Source: Leucogyrophana mollusca
Lineage: Eukaryota; Basidiomycota; Agaricomycetes; Boletales
Assembly: GCA_021014945.1 (NCBI GenBank)
Contig: MU266350.1
Coordinates: forward strand, 1-64,000
Reading direction: 5' to 3'
Length of the DNA stretch: 64,000 bases
Shown here: in pieces, positions 10,884 to 21,615 of the stretch
How the letters are laid out: each line of letters opens with the position of its first letter
Position numbering within the stretch: the stretch's first letter is position 1
Position numbers and translations under genes: made by a program
The notes under the pieces: model-generated
The model's input: the letters and a program-made list of their open reading frames with translations, nothing else
What the model was told of the DNA's origin: nothing
Databases searched by the model: none

Positions 10884-11651
10884 TCATAGGCACCGCGTTT
10901 GACCAGTCACGCCGTTTCTCCATCCATACGCCCGCACGGGCGCGCCATCTGCACTCTTGATGCTGAGTGGCATCAGACTCACCCAGACATCGCTGTCGCC
11001 ACCTCTATCTCCTCCAGCTGCCGCCAACCGTCCAAGGTTCGTTAGGTTTTCGCAGATCAGCCGCCCCGCGCCAAGGAACACCCCGTGCATATCAAACTGC
11101 GGCTCCGGCCGCATGCCCTCTCCCCTCACCTCCCCAGGCAGTACAGTCTCATCCGGGCTAAGCGTGTCGACCCCTATAAGCCCAACGCCACTGTCTCGGA
11201 GCTCCTCCGCGACTTGTTTAGCAAAGTACGGGTGTGCAAAGTAGTTCTCAGTCCCCCAGTGGGCATCCCACCCAGTCCAGAACAGGACAATGTCGATCTT
11301 TCCTTCTGCCCTCGGCCCGATTTCAGATAGCTTGGCTGCAAGAGCCGACTCAACGTCTGTCCAGCCAATCTCCGCCTTTCGTTCAAGCGCGAGGTGTCGC
11401 ACGTCAACGATGACTGCACGTCCCAAGAAACACGCCAGATCTATCTCATCCAGCGTCTTTCCATCTGCAAAGAAGTGATAAGGCGCATCGACGTGTGTGC
11501 CAGTGTGGGTTCCCATTGAGAGTGCATGCACGGTGTACCCATCGGCGGGGACGGTGCACACGGACGACATTTCGAAAGGTGGATCCCCTGGATAGCACGG
11601 TGTCGGAAACGCTAGTTTGTGGGTAAGATCGATCAGTTGCAAAGGTTCCAT
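10884..11651 (-). CDS. Cyclase-family (kynurenine formamidase-like) metal hydrolase, copy 2
   Basis: Single exon of 255 residues from ATG 11651. It has the same family marks as copy 1: an N-terminal IDLTH, the metal block HTGTHVDAPYHF, FDMHGVFLGAG, CENL with the expected Glu, and a closing MPLSIKSADGAPVRA. It is about 35 residues longer than copy 1, mainly through insertions before and after the second histidine segment. The two copies are clearly diverged, so they are paralogues and not a recent duplicate. The gene lies between cyclase copy 1 and the 3-hydroxyacyl-CoA dehydrogenase, all on one strand. Shared regulation or pathway is possible but not shown. Confidence 0.87.
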   Translation of the reverse strand: MEPLQLIDLTHKLAFPTPCYPGDPPFEMSSVCTVPADGYTVHALSMGTHTGTHVDAPYHFFADGKTLDEIDLACFLGRAVIVDVRHLALERKAEIGWTDVESALAAKLSEIGPRAEGKIDIVLFWTGWDAHWGTENYFAHPYFAKQVAEELRDSGVGLIGVDTLSPDETVLPGEVRGEGMRPEPQFDMHGVFLGAGRLICENLTNLGRLAAAGGDRGGDSDVWVSLMPLSIKSADGAPVRAYGWRNGVTGQTRCL

Positions 11652-12056
11652 CGTAGTAGATTATGATGAGGGCTGCTGGATGTTGGCAGATGGCCTTGCG
11701 GAACAAAACCTCGTGAGGCTATTTATCTATTTATTTTGAGTGTAAGGTGCTTGTCAACAACCTTAGCCAGGAGAAGTTGGCCTCGTCTCTACATGAATTA
11801 TGCATACACGGTCCATCCCACACTCACCTGGAGCATTCTGCAGTGTGAATTCGGTTTAGCGGTGCCTTGTAGTCGTAGGTTATTATATCCAACATGTCCC
11901 TCTCCAGATCTCCGTTGACAATGGAATTGACAGCAAAGCAGTGATCACAACCACCCTCGGTACAACTTACCGTCGATACCGACTTGGATGCATCAGTCAT
12001 CTCAAATCCTTGCCTCAACGTATGATATATACGCGTTCGCGTCCCAAGAACCATCC
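11652..12056. other. Intergenic, promoter side of cyclase copy 2
   Basis: Holds an A/T-rich run near 11716-11735 that could act as core promoter for the cyclase. A 78-residue open frame at 11824-12060 overlaps the dehydrogenase 3' end and looks accidental. Confidence 0.5.
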
Positions 12057-13447
12057 TCACTCGTCCTTATACTCATAAAACCCCTTCCCGCTCTTCCTCC
12101 CAAGCCACTCTGCGTCAACCATGCGCTCGAGCAGGACAGAGGGACGGTATTTTGAGTCAGAGGTGCCATTGTAGAGGGTTTGTTGGATGGAGAGGCACGT
12201 GTCGAGACCGATACTATGTGACGGGGGGGATAATAGGGTATAGACGGGGATGAAATGCGAAGACGTGAGATGGTAAAAGTGCATGTAACGGATGGTTGGG
12301 CGGAACATGATCAGAACGTCTGAGGAGGCGAGCGTTATAGCGGACTTACAAGTCAGCTGGGAACGATAAACGATCAGGCAAGAGGTACAAATGGATAAAC
12401 AGGGAGTGCACATACCTAATTGGAGGGGTCCCATTGGGTGGTTCATGCCCAGCCTGAAGGTCTTGTCGATGTCGTCGCGTGTAGCTACACCCTGTTTCGA
12501 TGAATAAAATATCAAGGTTTTATTTCCCTGTGACATACTTTCTCGAGACAGATTATCGCCTATACGATTGGATGTTCCGTGAATGTTGATATGTTACCTG
12601 AAGAGTTAAGGTAGACGCGTGCGCACCTCATTAATGAACGGCATTAGTAGTGCATTCGATACAAACCCAGGAACATCCTGGGACGTGGCGACCTCTGCAC
12701 AATGCCCATAAATCAAAAACAGGCTAGACACGAAGAACTGGGGAACGTCAATTTACCCTTTCCACACGCTTCTGCGAATGCGCGAGCACGGTCGAGGGTA
12801 TCTTTCGAGGTTTGTACAGCAGAGATGAGCTCGACGAGTTTCTACACCAGCAGTCAAGTAACTGGTGATTCCTAGTGCATCAAGTTCATACCATTACCGG
12901 CACTGGGTTGAAAAAGTGAAGACCTAGCGCGAGCGAAAGAATCAGCACAAGTACATCACGACCCTAATTCGAAATACCCACCAACGACCCTCCCGGATGA
13001 TGCTTTCCCCTCCTCAGATGCCGCCGTCTTACCATCAGGTATCACAGCAGCCGCAATCTTTGTAATGCTAATACTCGAGGTATTCGTTGCAAGGATCGCG
13101 TCGGGCCTCAACTTTTCCGCGAAACCTCTGAACAGCGTCCGCTTAAGATCCAAGTTCTCCGTGACAGCCTCAATGACCATGTCCACGTCGCGCATGGCAT
13201 CAACGCTGTCAACCACGCGCAGACGGCTGCGCGCTTCGTCAGCTTCGGATTGCTGAAGACGGCCCTTCGAGACGTCTTTGGCAAGGAGCTTGTCGATGAG
13301 TGAGAAACCCTTAGATATTTGGTCTTGGGAGCGGTCGTGAATTAGGACGGGGACTTTGGCACGGAGGGCGGAGACCAGCGCAATGCCAGTACCCATTTGT
13401 CCAGCGCCAAGCACGCCTAGCAATCTGATTCCGTGGGCTATCGACAT
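12057..13447 (-). CDS. 3-hydroxyacyl/3-hydroxybutyryl-CoA dehydrogenase
   Basis: NAD-dependent oxidation of 3-hydroxyacyl-CoA, likely in beta-oxidation or short-chain acyl-CoA metabolism. Seven exons (5' to 3'): 13447-12982, 12923-12892, 12841-12757, 12694-12627, 12491-12416, 12356-12350 and 12213-12057. They give 296 residues, close to the usual 280-300. The Rossmann motif GAGQMGTGIA is at residues 14-23, NTSSISIT follows, and the HAD signature GLHFFNPVPVM begins at 156. HPMGPLQLADFIGLDTC marks the C-terminal domain. The sixth exon is only 7 nt (CTGACTT) with CAG before and GTAAGT after. Without it the conserved ADF is lost and the frame breaks. No clear peroxisomal or mitochondrial signal is visible, and the C-terminus (YKDE) is not a PTS1. 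Confidence 0.9.
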
Positions 13448-14670
13448 TGGGGAAGGAGAGCAAGGTGAGATTCACGTGCTAATGTCGGATCGGAGCAAGC
13501 CATGTTACTGATGTGGCCGCCTAGCCGACCCGGTACCGAATTTGGGTACAGTCAACCGTGGCGAGCTGATGACCGGCCGGTAGCCCCCGCCATACAGCAA
13601 CCGCTGCTGTAAGAGCTTGGGGCGAACGTCCTTGTGAGATCAAGCGCTCATGCTTTCTACGTCCTCCATGTTCACTCAAATCGGACATCGTTAGCTTCCC
13701 TATGACTCCGGGATGCAGGGACTCAGCATAAAATTTGACCGCCTTTTCAGGACATCATCTGGTCCGAAGCCTGCTCCATCGGAGCCTTGCTGGCAGATGG
13801 TGACAAAGGCACCTTTGTTGCCTCCTACAGTTTACTATCTATGCAAACAACCAAGCACAACGGTGAGTGATCTCTTGGGAACTTCCGCTCTAGAAGCTGT
13901 CAAAACATATGGTAGTTAAATGGGATCCTTCAAGCGGCGGTGCATCAAACCAGTGTATGTAGCTTTGTGCAGCATGCGGGCTCATGCGGGCCACGGCGGA
14001 ACATCACGCTTGATTGGGAGCCCCACCCCAGATTTGAGACGAGTCTGGCTCAGCTGGCGGTGCACGTCCGCCATGACATTGTTCAAGTCATTGACAAGCT
14101 ACCCTAAATCTGCTCTGCAGACGCTCTACAGATCTCTGACTCCTGGCTTTATCCCGGAAACTGGGTAAGGGCCATGCCATTGTACAACGAGGACGTCCAG
14201 CTCCACAAACAATTCCAAAAACATACGATCGACTCCTCCGACTGGTCAACTTGACTCTTACTCTTGAGTGGGTTGACCTCTGCCAGTGGTCCTGAACACC
14301 TGAACGTTGACTGCTCGCGAGCTTGGAGAAGAATCCAAAGAAGCTATAGCTTGCAGGCCTACTTTAAGTACTTATTGTCAGCGTGCACTATCGGGCATCG
14401 GGTGGGTCATTTTCCTTAAACGATTCGGCGCTTGAGCTTGAGCTGTTGTCAAAGGTTGTCAACCACGCGCTCGCGCTCACCGGGCGCTACGTAATCGATC
14501 AATTTCCTCCCCTCTTTTGTTCACCCAACCCACTTGATCTCCGAGTGATTCCTTCGCGAGCGATGTTTTAAGGCTGTGGCCATAGCTCGGGGCGTTGTTA
14601 AAACGGCCTTGGGGTCGTAGCTGACCCTTCCATTCTCCTCACCCATCACCGTTTCTACTCATTTCACGCC
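13448..14670. other. Intergenic, divergent promoters
   Basis: About 1.2 kb between the minus-strand dehydrogenase and the plus-strand cysteine-rich protein. Small open frames have no protein-like features. I see no RNA gene. Confidence 0.6.
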
Positions 14671-15107
14671 ATGTTCAAGAACACTATCTTCATTGTCACC
14701 GCCCTCCTTGCTGTCTCCGCCCTGGGAGCTCCCTCAGAGGTGGCAGAATTGGTTGAGGCGTCACAACGCATTGACCACGGCGTCACACCCGCCAACGGCA
14801 ATTTTGCTGCGATGTCTTACTACTGCGAGAAAGGTTATGGACTTTGTGACAATGGAGGGTGAGTTCTTCCATGCCCCAATGTTCACGGCGAGTTTTCTAA
14901 CGTACACACCCCACCAGATGCTGCCCCATCGGTGGACAATGCTGCCGCCTCAATGCCTGCTGTGGCAAAGGGTAAGTACCACGTCGCATCGAATGTTGAT
15001 GTCGAAGGAAGTTAACGCTTTCCGATTCCAGGTACTACTGTGTGTATGATTCTGGAAGGGGGAGAGACGCTTGTTGCCCCAACGGACACGTGTGCCATGC
15101 GTCTTGA
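14671..15107 (+). CDS. Small secreted cysteine-rich protein, granulin-like cysteine pattern
   Basis: Three exons, 14671-14858, 14918-14971 and 15032-15107, encode 105 residues. The first 19 or so form a clear signal peptide (…LLAVSALGA). After a short spacer the mature part has 14 cysteines including four CC pairs, with GGCCPIGGQCCRLNACCGKG in the middle and DACCPNGHVC near the end. The run of CC pairs recalls granulin/epithelin modules, but spacing is not a full match, so I leave the family open. Small secreted cysteine-rich proteins are typical fungal effector or surface proteins. No function can be assigned. Every junction keeps the frame and lands cysteines in register, which supports the model. 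Confidence 0.85.
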
Positions 15108-15509
15108 ATTGTCGAAACTCAGTATTGGGAGCATCGGCCACCGGTTCGAACGCGTTGGGCCCCTCACGGTTCCACCCATGGCATCAAAATTTTCGTCGAC
15201 TTGATATACGAAATGATTATATCTCACCTACGTCATATGTTTATCACGGTTTCCCTCCCTCGTACATCGGACACTCGAATTTTAACAGACATTTATTCCG
15301 AGTCGAAATGCATCAACACTTGGCTCAACATCATTCGCAAAGATTCACTTTTCAACCCAGCACTGTTTCCTTGCTCTAAGTCTATACATACCCAGAACAT
15401 TAACATGTGATTAAGGTTTCTATTCCCGCCGCCAGCGTCTAATCGTGTGCATCCAATCTGAGAGAATCCGAGCCATAACTTGTTGACTTATCCACCTCCA
15501 GAGGCCAGG
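15108..15509. other. Intergenic, between two plus-strand genes
   Basis: 3' flank of the cysteine-rich gene and upstream region of the carrier gene. Nothing recognisable. Confidence 0.6.
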
Positions 15510-16697
15510 ATGACCAGCACACTCCCACCATTCGTACAAGCCTCCTCAGGCTCCCTAGGAAGCACAGCCGCAAAGTCCCTCGCATACCCACTCGACCTGA
15601 TCACCACCCGCATTCAAGCGAACAAGCTCAACTCAGTTCGGGATCTCATTCATAAACACGGTCTGCTCTCGTTCTACGACGGTTTGACGACCGACGCTGG
15701 AGCGACATTATTATCGAGGTACTATCATCACTTTCAACCTCGATGGGAGGGAAGTGGAGCGAGCTGACAGGATGCAATGAATCCGTATCAGCTTCCTGTG
15801 CTACTATGCGTATTCGTTCCTGCGATCACTCCTTACACGAGGGAAATCAAAAACGGCGATGCTATCGGTTCCACAGGAGCTTGCGACAGGCTATGTAGCC
15901 GGAATATTCAGCAGAGCTCTTACTACGCCTCTGAGCGTTATTACCGTACAACTGCAGACGGAACGAGATGGTACTGAATCCAAGGAATCATCATCAGCGG
16001 AGACCGGTTTCCGAGCGGTATGCAGAAGTATATATGGAACGGAGGGCGTGCGTGGGTTTTGGAAAGGTGCGTCCGAGCTTTTGTGCATCAGGTCAATCGG
16101 GCTGATCGTGTTTCAATGATGTGTAGGGTTTTCAACAACCTTCCTTCTCTCCCTCAACCCCGCCATCACACTTTTCCTCTTCCAGCTCTTTCGGAGAGTC
16201 GTGCTCAGAGGCAGAGATCGCGCGGCGCCAACGCCTGGACAAGCCTTCGTAGGAGGTGCGCTGGCGAATTCTGTAGGTACGTACTTGGGTCATTGTTATT
16301 CGCTTTCGGGTCTGTGTTGGATCATGCCCATGATTCATGGCACCGATTTATAGCTGTGACCATCCTATACCCCCTCATTCTCTCCAAGACCCTTATCCAA
16401 GCCGCTCGAAATTCCGACTCCAAGTCTAATACCAGCTCGCCCTCCGTCCCGACTATCCGTGGCACGCTGAAGGCGCAATACACAAATGGCGGCGCGGTGG
16501 CGCTGTACAGAGGCCTGCGTGCACAGATACTCAAGGGCGTATTGACACAAGGGGTGGCAATGATGGTTAAGCAGAGGTCAGTATTCTTCGCGAGTAGATT
16601 CGCGCGTGATAGCTAACGCGTGAATGCCATTATTAGGATCGAACAGCTCGTCATACAAGCGTACCTCAGGCGGCGGGCCCTTCGGTCTGCACGATGA
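15510..16697 (+). CDS. SLC25 carrier, resembling peroxisomal adenine-nucleotide carriers
   Basis: Five exons (15510-15718, 15792-16066, 16127-16276, 16354-16576, 16637-16697) encode 305 residues, the normal size for a six-helix mitochondrial carrier family member. I use ATG 15510 because the upstream frame lacks an ATG. The three repeat signatures are visible: YPLDLITTRIQ near residue 27, TPLSVITVQLQ in repeat 2 and YPLILSKTLIQ in repeat 3. The block LSLNPAITLFLFQ followed by PTPGQAFVGGALAN resembles PMP34/ANT1-type peroxisomal ATP carriers. That subtype is an inference. Each intron keeps the frame. The donor at 16277 was chosen because an alternative at 16272 leads to a stop codon. Confidence 0.85.
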
Positions 16698-16733
16698 GGA
16701 TAATGACAATGATACCACTCATGACATAGGAAT

Positions 16734-17075
16734 TCAAACGCGATGGAGGGTTGTGGTTGAAGGAGTATGAACGTGCCGCGGTGGAACGCGGGTTAAATCG
16801 CCAGTACGGCGCCGCCTTATTCGCATCGCATTGAATATGAAACTAACTCCCGCACCGGCTTGACTGCTACATATATTTACTGAAGTGCTGACTGGCGGGC
16901 CACCAAAATTACCGAACTCGGGGCCAGAGTACAAGTCGGCCGTCACGAGCTGAATGAGTGACTTCGGGTGAATGGTGGCAAAGCGCGGGTCAGTTTCAAT
17001 ATTCAGTGTAGGCGATGCGATATAGACCCAGAGTTTCCAAACGCGTGGTGTGTTGGAGAAGTATGTCGGGGTCAT
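16734..17075 (-). CDS. Possible exon or fragment of unknown protein
   Basis: A 113-residue open frame. The first 65 residues look protein-like (aromatic- and Pro-rich, with PRFATIHPK and GPEFGNFGG), then composition turns basic and random. A GTAAAT donor-like site follows the good part. I do not recognise the family and found no convincing partner exons. It may be a gene relic or chance. Confidence 0.2.
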   Translation of the reverse strand: MTPTYFSNTPRVWKLWVYIASPTLNIETDPRFATIHPKSLIQLVTADLYSGPEFGNFGGPPVSTSVNICSSQAGAGVSFIFNAMRIRRRRTGDLTRVPPRHVHTPSTTTLHRV

Positions 17076-18031
17076 CCAGGGGATCTATATATACGAGACT
17101 TAATTCCGTCAAATGAGTGGCGAGATCGGTAGACGCGCGATCAAGCGAGCAGAGTCGGATAAGCTGAAAATGGCGTAGGGTTGTCTCTCACCGCCGGTGA
17201 CCAATTCGATGGTGCCAGGGGGGCAGTATTATCTGTCGAGATGCTTCGCAGTTGCTTTGATCGTGGACGTTAGGCCTAAAAGAAACCAATATCTTTAAAA
17301 GCCGTTCACAAGAGACGTCAGTTACGCCAGGAGCTCAAGATGACGAAGCCTCGAGCGTTGTTCAAGATGTGCGTGCATAACGCAGCCATCGACGAGGGAA
17401 ACGCGTTCTTGTCCGAGTCTGGTATGCCAATGGAAGGACGGCAAGTGAGGGAGTGCTTTCAGGGCCTTGCCCAAACGGCCTGGATATTTCGGATTGGTGG
17501 ATCTTTTCCGAAGGTGAGGTGCAGATTGTTGTTTGCGTGAACCACAATGTGCTTCGCCACCGATGCAAACGACAAGAGGGGGGACATGTGGTCCAGCATT
17601 TCCCAGCTGCTGTGTGTCAAGCGATCGTGAAGATGACCCAAAATACAAATGGACAGTGGGGAAGACGCGTTCGACGGCAAGATCATGCAAAAGGCGACCC
17701 CGAAGGTGATCTCGAGGGTGGTCTCGGGGTATATGGAGGCAGTTCTCGGCGGGAAAGATTTGTATGGTGCAGCTTACCGGCACTTCCTGTAACCTCAATG
17801 CAGAAAGGAGCAGAACTAGGGAGGAAACAGGGAAGACGGACAGGTCCATGGAATTTCATGTACCGCGGACTATATGGACCGTGGACCGTGGACCTTGTGT
17901 AGCCTTACACGTCTCCACCTGTTACAGACTTACATTTCGTTTCTCTACAAAGTTGTTACACATCCACGAACGAAGGCGCACTAAAATTCGTAGCCTTCTG
18001 ACTTTCTACGGATCGCGTTCGTTGCCCTGGG
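17076..18031. other. Intergenic upstream of glucosidase II gene
   Basis: Both strands carry long open frames here (about 17322-17902), but neither has a known motif. The overlap suggests they are incidental. The final part should hold the promoter of the GH31 gene. No clear TATA box is seen. Confidence 0.45.
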
Positions 18032-21000
18032 ATGCGGTCTCCCACTTTCTCTGGATCTCTTCTTCTTGTTCTGCTGTTTCCTGGGGCGCTTGCTCTCAAA
18101 ACCGCAGACTGGAAAACATGCTCCCAGTCGGGATTTTGCCGTAGAGGCCGGGCGCTCTCAGCACGCGCACAGGAATCCGCGAGCTCATGGAAATCGCCCT
18201 ACTCGGTCGACCCGGCATCTGTTGCAGTGGGCTCTACCCAGGCATCTTTCACCGCTGCCGTTAAATCAGCTCTTTACCCTGCTGTCAAGTTTGAATTGGA
18301 CGTCCGGGTTCACGAAGATGGTGTTGTTCGAGTGCGCATGGACGAGGTGGACGGGCTGAGGAAGAGGTATGACGAGGCAGCCAGTTGGTCGCTTATCGAG
18401 GAGCCGCGCATCAGTCAGAATATTCAATGGACTGTGAGTAAGGCGGGCATAAAAGCGGTCTACGGCGCAAAGAAGGACATCGAAGTTGTGGTGGAGTTCA
18501 ACCCGCTCAAAGTCACCTTGTTCCGAGGCGGTATAGAACAGGTGATACTGAATGGACGCGGCCTTTTACATATGGAACACTTTAGGAAGAAGGAGGATAA
18601 GCCTGTCGAAGCCACTGAAGGCGACGCTCAAGCTGTCCTGCAGGTAAATTCAGCCGCCTGGTTTGAGGGCGAAGAGCAGGACGCTTGGTGGGACGAAACA
18701 TTTTCCTCTTGGACAGATACCAAACCCAAAGGTCCATATCCCTCCCATCTCTCAAAGCTATTTTTCTGACCTGACACCAGGTCCTGAATCTCTGTCGCTT
18801 GATATCACGTTCCCTAACCACGGGCACGTTTACGGTATACCTCAGCACGCAACCAGCCTCGCTCTGCCGAGCACGACTGGGCCTGGTGCAACTTTCACCG
18901 ACCCTTATCGTCTTTACAACGCCGACGTCTTCGAGTATCTAGCCTCCTCCTCTATGTCGCTTTACGGTTCCATTCCGCTCATGCACGCTCACTCTGCTGA
19001 CTCGACCGTTGCAATTTTCGACGTTGTGGCATCCGAAACTTGGATCGACGTCTCACACTCCTCGGATAAATCTACCGAAACGCATTGGATATCTGAGTCA
19101 GGCATTCTCGACGTGTTCATTCTCCCCGGGCCGACCCCTGAAGAGGTATTTGCTCAATATGCACGACTGACAGGGACTGCACCGCTCCCCGCGGAATGGG
19201 CGCTCGCGTACCACCAATGCCGGTGGAATTATGTTAGCACCGATGATGTGCGTACAGTCCAGAAGCGATTCGATGAGGAGGACATCCCCGTGGACGTGTT
19301 CTGGCTTGATATCGAATATGCGGAAGATCACAAGTATTTCATCTGGGACAAGAAGACTTTCCCTGATCCGGTGGAAATGACCCAGGATGTCGAGGCCATC
19401 GGACGAAAGGTTTGTCTCGCGCTTGCCTGCCTCGCGGTGATTAACACTATCTTCCCCCACAGATGGTCGTTATTATCGACCCGCACTTGAAGCGCACGTC
19501 GTCATACCCTGTCTATCAAAAGGCTTCCGAGCTTGGTGTGCTCGTCAAGCCCAAGAGTGGCGAGGGCGAATATGAAGGCTGGTGCTGGCCCGGTAGCTCC
19601 TCTTGGATCGACTTCTTCCATCCAGGAAGCTGGGACTTCTGGATCTCCCTGTTCAAGACCAAGAGCATTGATGGTCAGTGGTCCTGGACAGAAAGCACGA
19701 ACTCAGTTGGTATTTGGAACGACATGAATGAGGTGAGTTGACTTGGCCCCTCAAATGCATCGATGCTTAAGCATGAACATTTTGAAAGCCGTCCGTGTTC
19801 AATGGTCCCGAGATTACCATGCCGAAGGACAACGTGCATTACGGAGGGTGGGAGCACAGAGACGTACACAACATCAACGGCATGCTCTTCGTACGTACGG
19901 AGCACGACTATTTTGGTACCAGTCCTCACGAATGCATTCAGACAAACCACACCTTCCAAGCTGCCTCGCTGCGCACGGATCCGCCGAGGAGGCCTTTCGT
20001 CCTGACCCGTTCCTTCTACGCTGGCTCGCAACGCTTTGGTGCTATGTGGACTGGCGATAACCTTGGCACATGGGAGCACATGGAGGTTGGTGTGAAGATG
20101 GTGCTCGCCAATGGTCTCGGGGGCATGCCTTTCGCTGGATGTAAGCCCAAGTTTGCTTTGCCTCTCCTCATACTCACACTCGATCCACACAGCCGACGTC
20201 GGTGGCTTCTTCGGTAACCCCGAGCCCGAGATGCTCGTTCGGTGGTACGTGGTAGGAGCATTCTCGCCCTTCTTCCGCGCCCACGCGCATATCGACACGA
20301 AGCGGCGCGAGCCATTCCTCCTCGACGAGCCGTACAAGTCCATTATTCGCGATATCCTACGCCTTAGGTACTCTATGCTCCCGGTGTGGTACACTGCGTT
20401 CAGGGAGACAGCTGCCACGGGAGTCCCTATCTTGAGGTGAGTGTGGGTAGCTGAACAGGAGTGACAAACTAACGCGACAAATTGTGCAGACCTCAGTATA
20501 TGATGTTCCCTAAGGACAAGGACGGGTTTACGATTGACGACCAGTTCTACGTTGGATCTTCCGGCCTGCTCGTCAAGCCCGTCACTCAAAAGGGCGTGAA
20601 CGATGTATCGATCTACCTTGCCGAGGACCAGGTTAGTGTCATTCAACCCCCAACCTCCTATCAGTTAGTGACTCCCTATTCGACCGTAGGTGTACTACAA
20701 CTACTTTACGCACCAAGCCTACCGTGGCTCCTCGAAAGGCACACGAGTGACCCTCTCAGCACAACTGCACGAAGTCCCCCTCCTCGTCCGCGGTGGGTCC
20801 ATCATCTCTACTCGCGAGCGCCACCGTCGCTCGTCGCCACTCATGAAGCACGATCCCTTCACTCTGCGTGTCGCTCTCGACAAGGCTGGCTCCGCCCATG
20901 GCGACCTCTATCTCGATGACGGTGATACCTTCTCGCACCTTGAGGGACAATTGGTGCACCGCGAATTCGCCGCCAAGACAGAGAAAAAGGTCATCCGCAT

Positions 21001-21256
21001 TACAAGCAAGGATATCGCGAATGTGGACCCGAAGAACGCGTACGCGCAGAGCATTGCGCATGTTAGGGTGGAGAAGGTTGTGTTGGTTGGACTTGGGGCG
21101 AAGCCTACCAGTGTGCAGGCAGATGGGGGTAAAGAGTTGGAGTGGGACTATACCCCAGGTGTCGCGAGCGACAAACAGGGCCAAGCAGGCGTCCTTGTCG
21201 TGAAAGACCCATCGGTCAGCGTGGTGAGCGACTGGGCCCTTGTTATCAAGTTGTAA
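18032..21256 (+). CDS. Glucosidase II alpha subunit (GH31), ER N-glycan trimming
   Basis: Removes the two inner alpha-1,3-glucoses from N-linked glycans in the ER, working with a beta subunit. Seven exons: 18032-18731, 18781-19409, 19463-19732, 19789-20140, 20193-20436, 20490-20631 and 20690-21256, giving 967 residues, typical for the family. A signal peptide is followed by the N-terminal mark DWKTCSQSGFCRRGR. The catalytic nucleophile Asp lies in WNDMNEPSVF, which is split by the intron at 19733. The acid/base Asp lies in WTGDNLGTWEHM. Other GH31 II-alpha blocks include HGHVYGIPQHA, WLDIEYAEDHKYF and GSDVGGFFGNPEPEML. The first intron has a weak donor (GTCCAT), but it is needed to keep the frame. 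A lysosomal or secreted alpha-glucosidase is unlikely given the N-terminal motif. Confidence 0.94.
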
Positions 21257-21615
21257 GAAGCAGTATCCTCATAGGTTTGATACCATCATCGCCAACATTG
21301 GGAGCTTAATTATAAAAGTATACCAGTGCTAGTTGAACGATGCGAATATATATATACGATCCAAGGCTCGTCAACGAGGAATGCATGTCATAGTATCGGA
21401 ATCGTAACCCGTACCAAAATAAGCAAGAAACCTACACTCATATGTAAAGCACAAGAACATACAACAACACAGACGGTCCACACCACGCAAGGTCCATCTG
21501 GTCACCAAGACGAGAGAAACGGAGAATCAGATATCGAAGGAATGCTACATACTGGTCGATTAGAACTTTACAGCAACTAATACCACTTCTATTATGTACG
21601 TACAACTGCGTAAGC
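21257..21615. other. Intergenic, convergent 3' flanks
   Basis: A-rich region between the GH31 gene and the minus-strand proline-rich gene. No exon recognised. Confidence 0.6.

Noticed and set aside
17322..17902. Long frames on both strands before the glucosidase gene
   Set aside because: They overlap each other, carry no motif and cannot be extended by splicing. Probably chance in GC-rich DNA.
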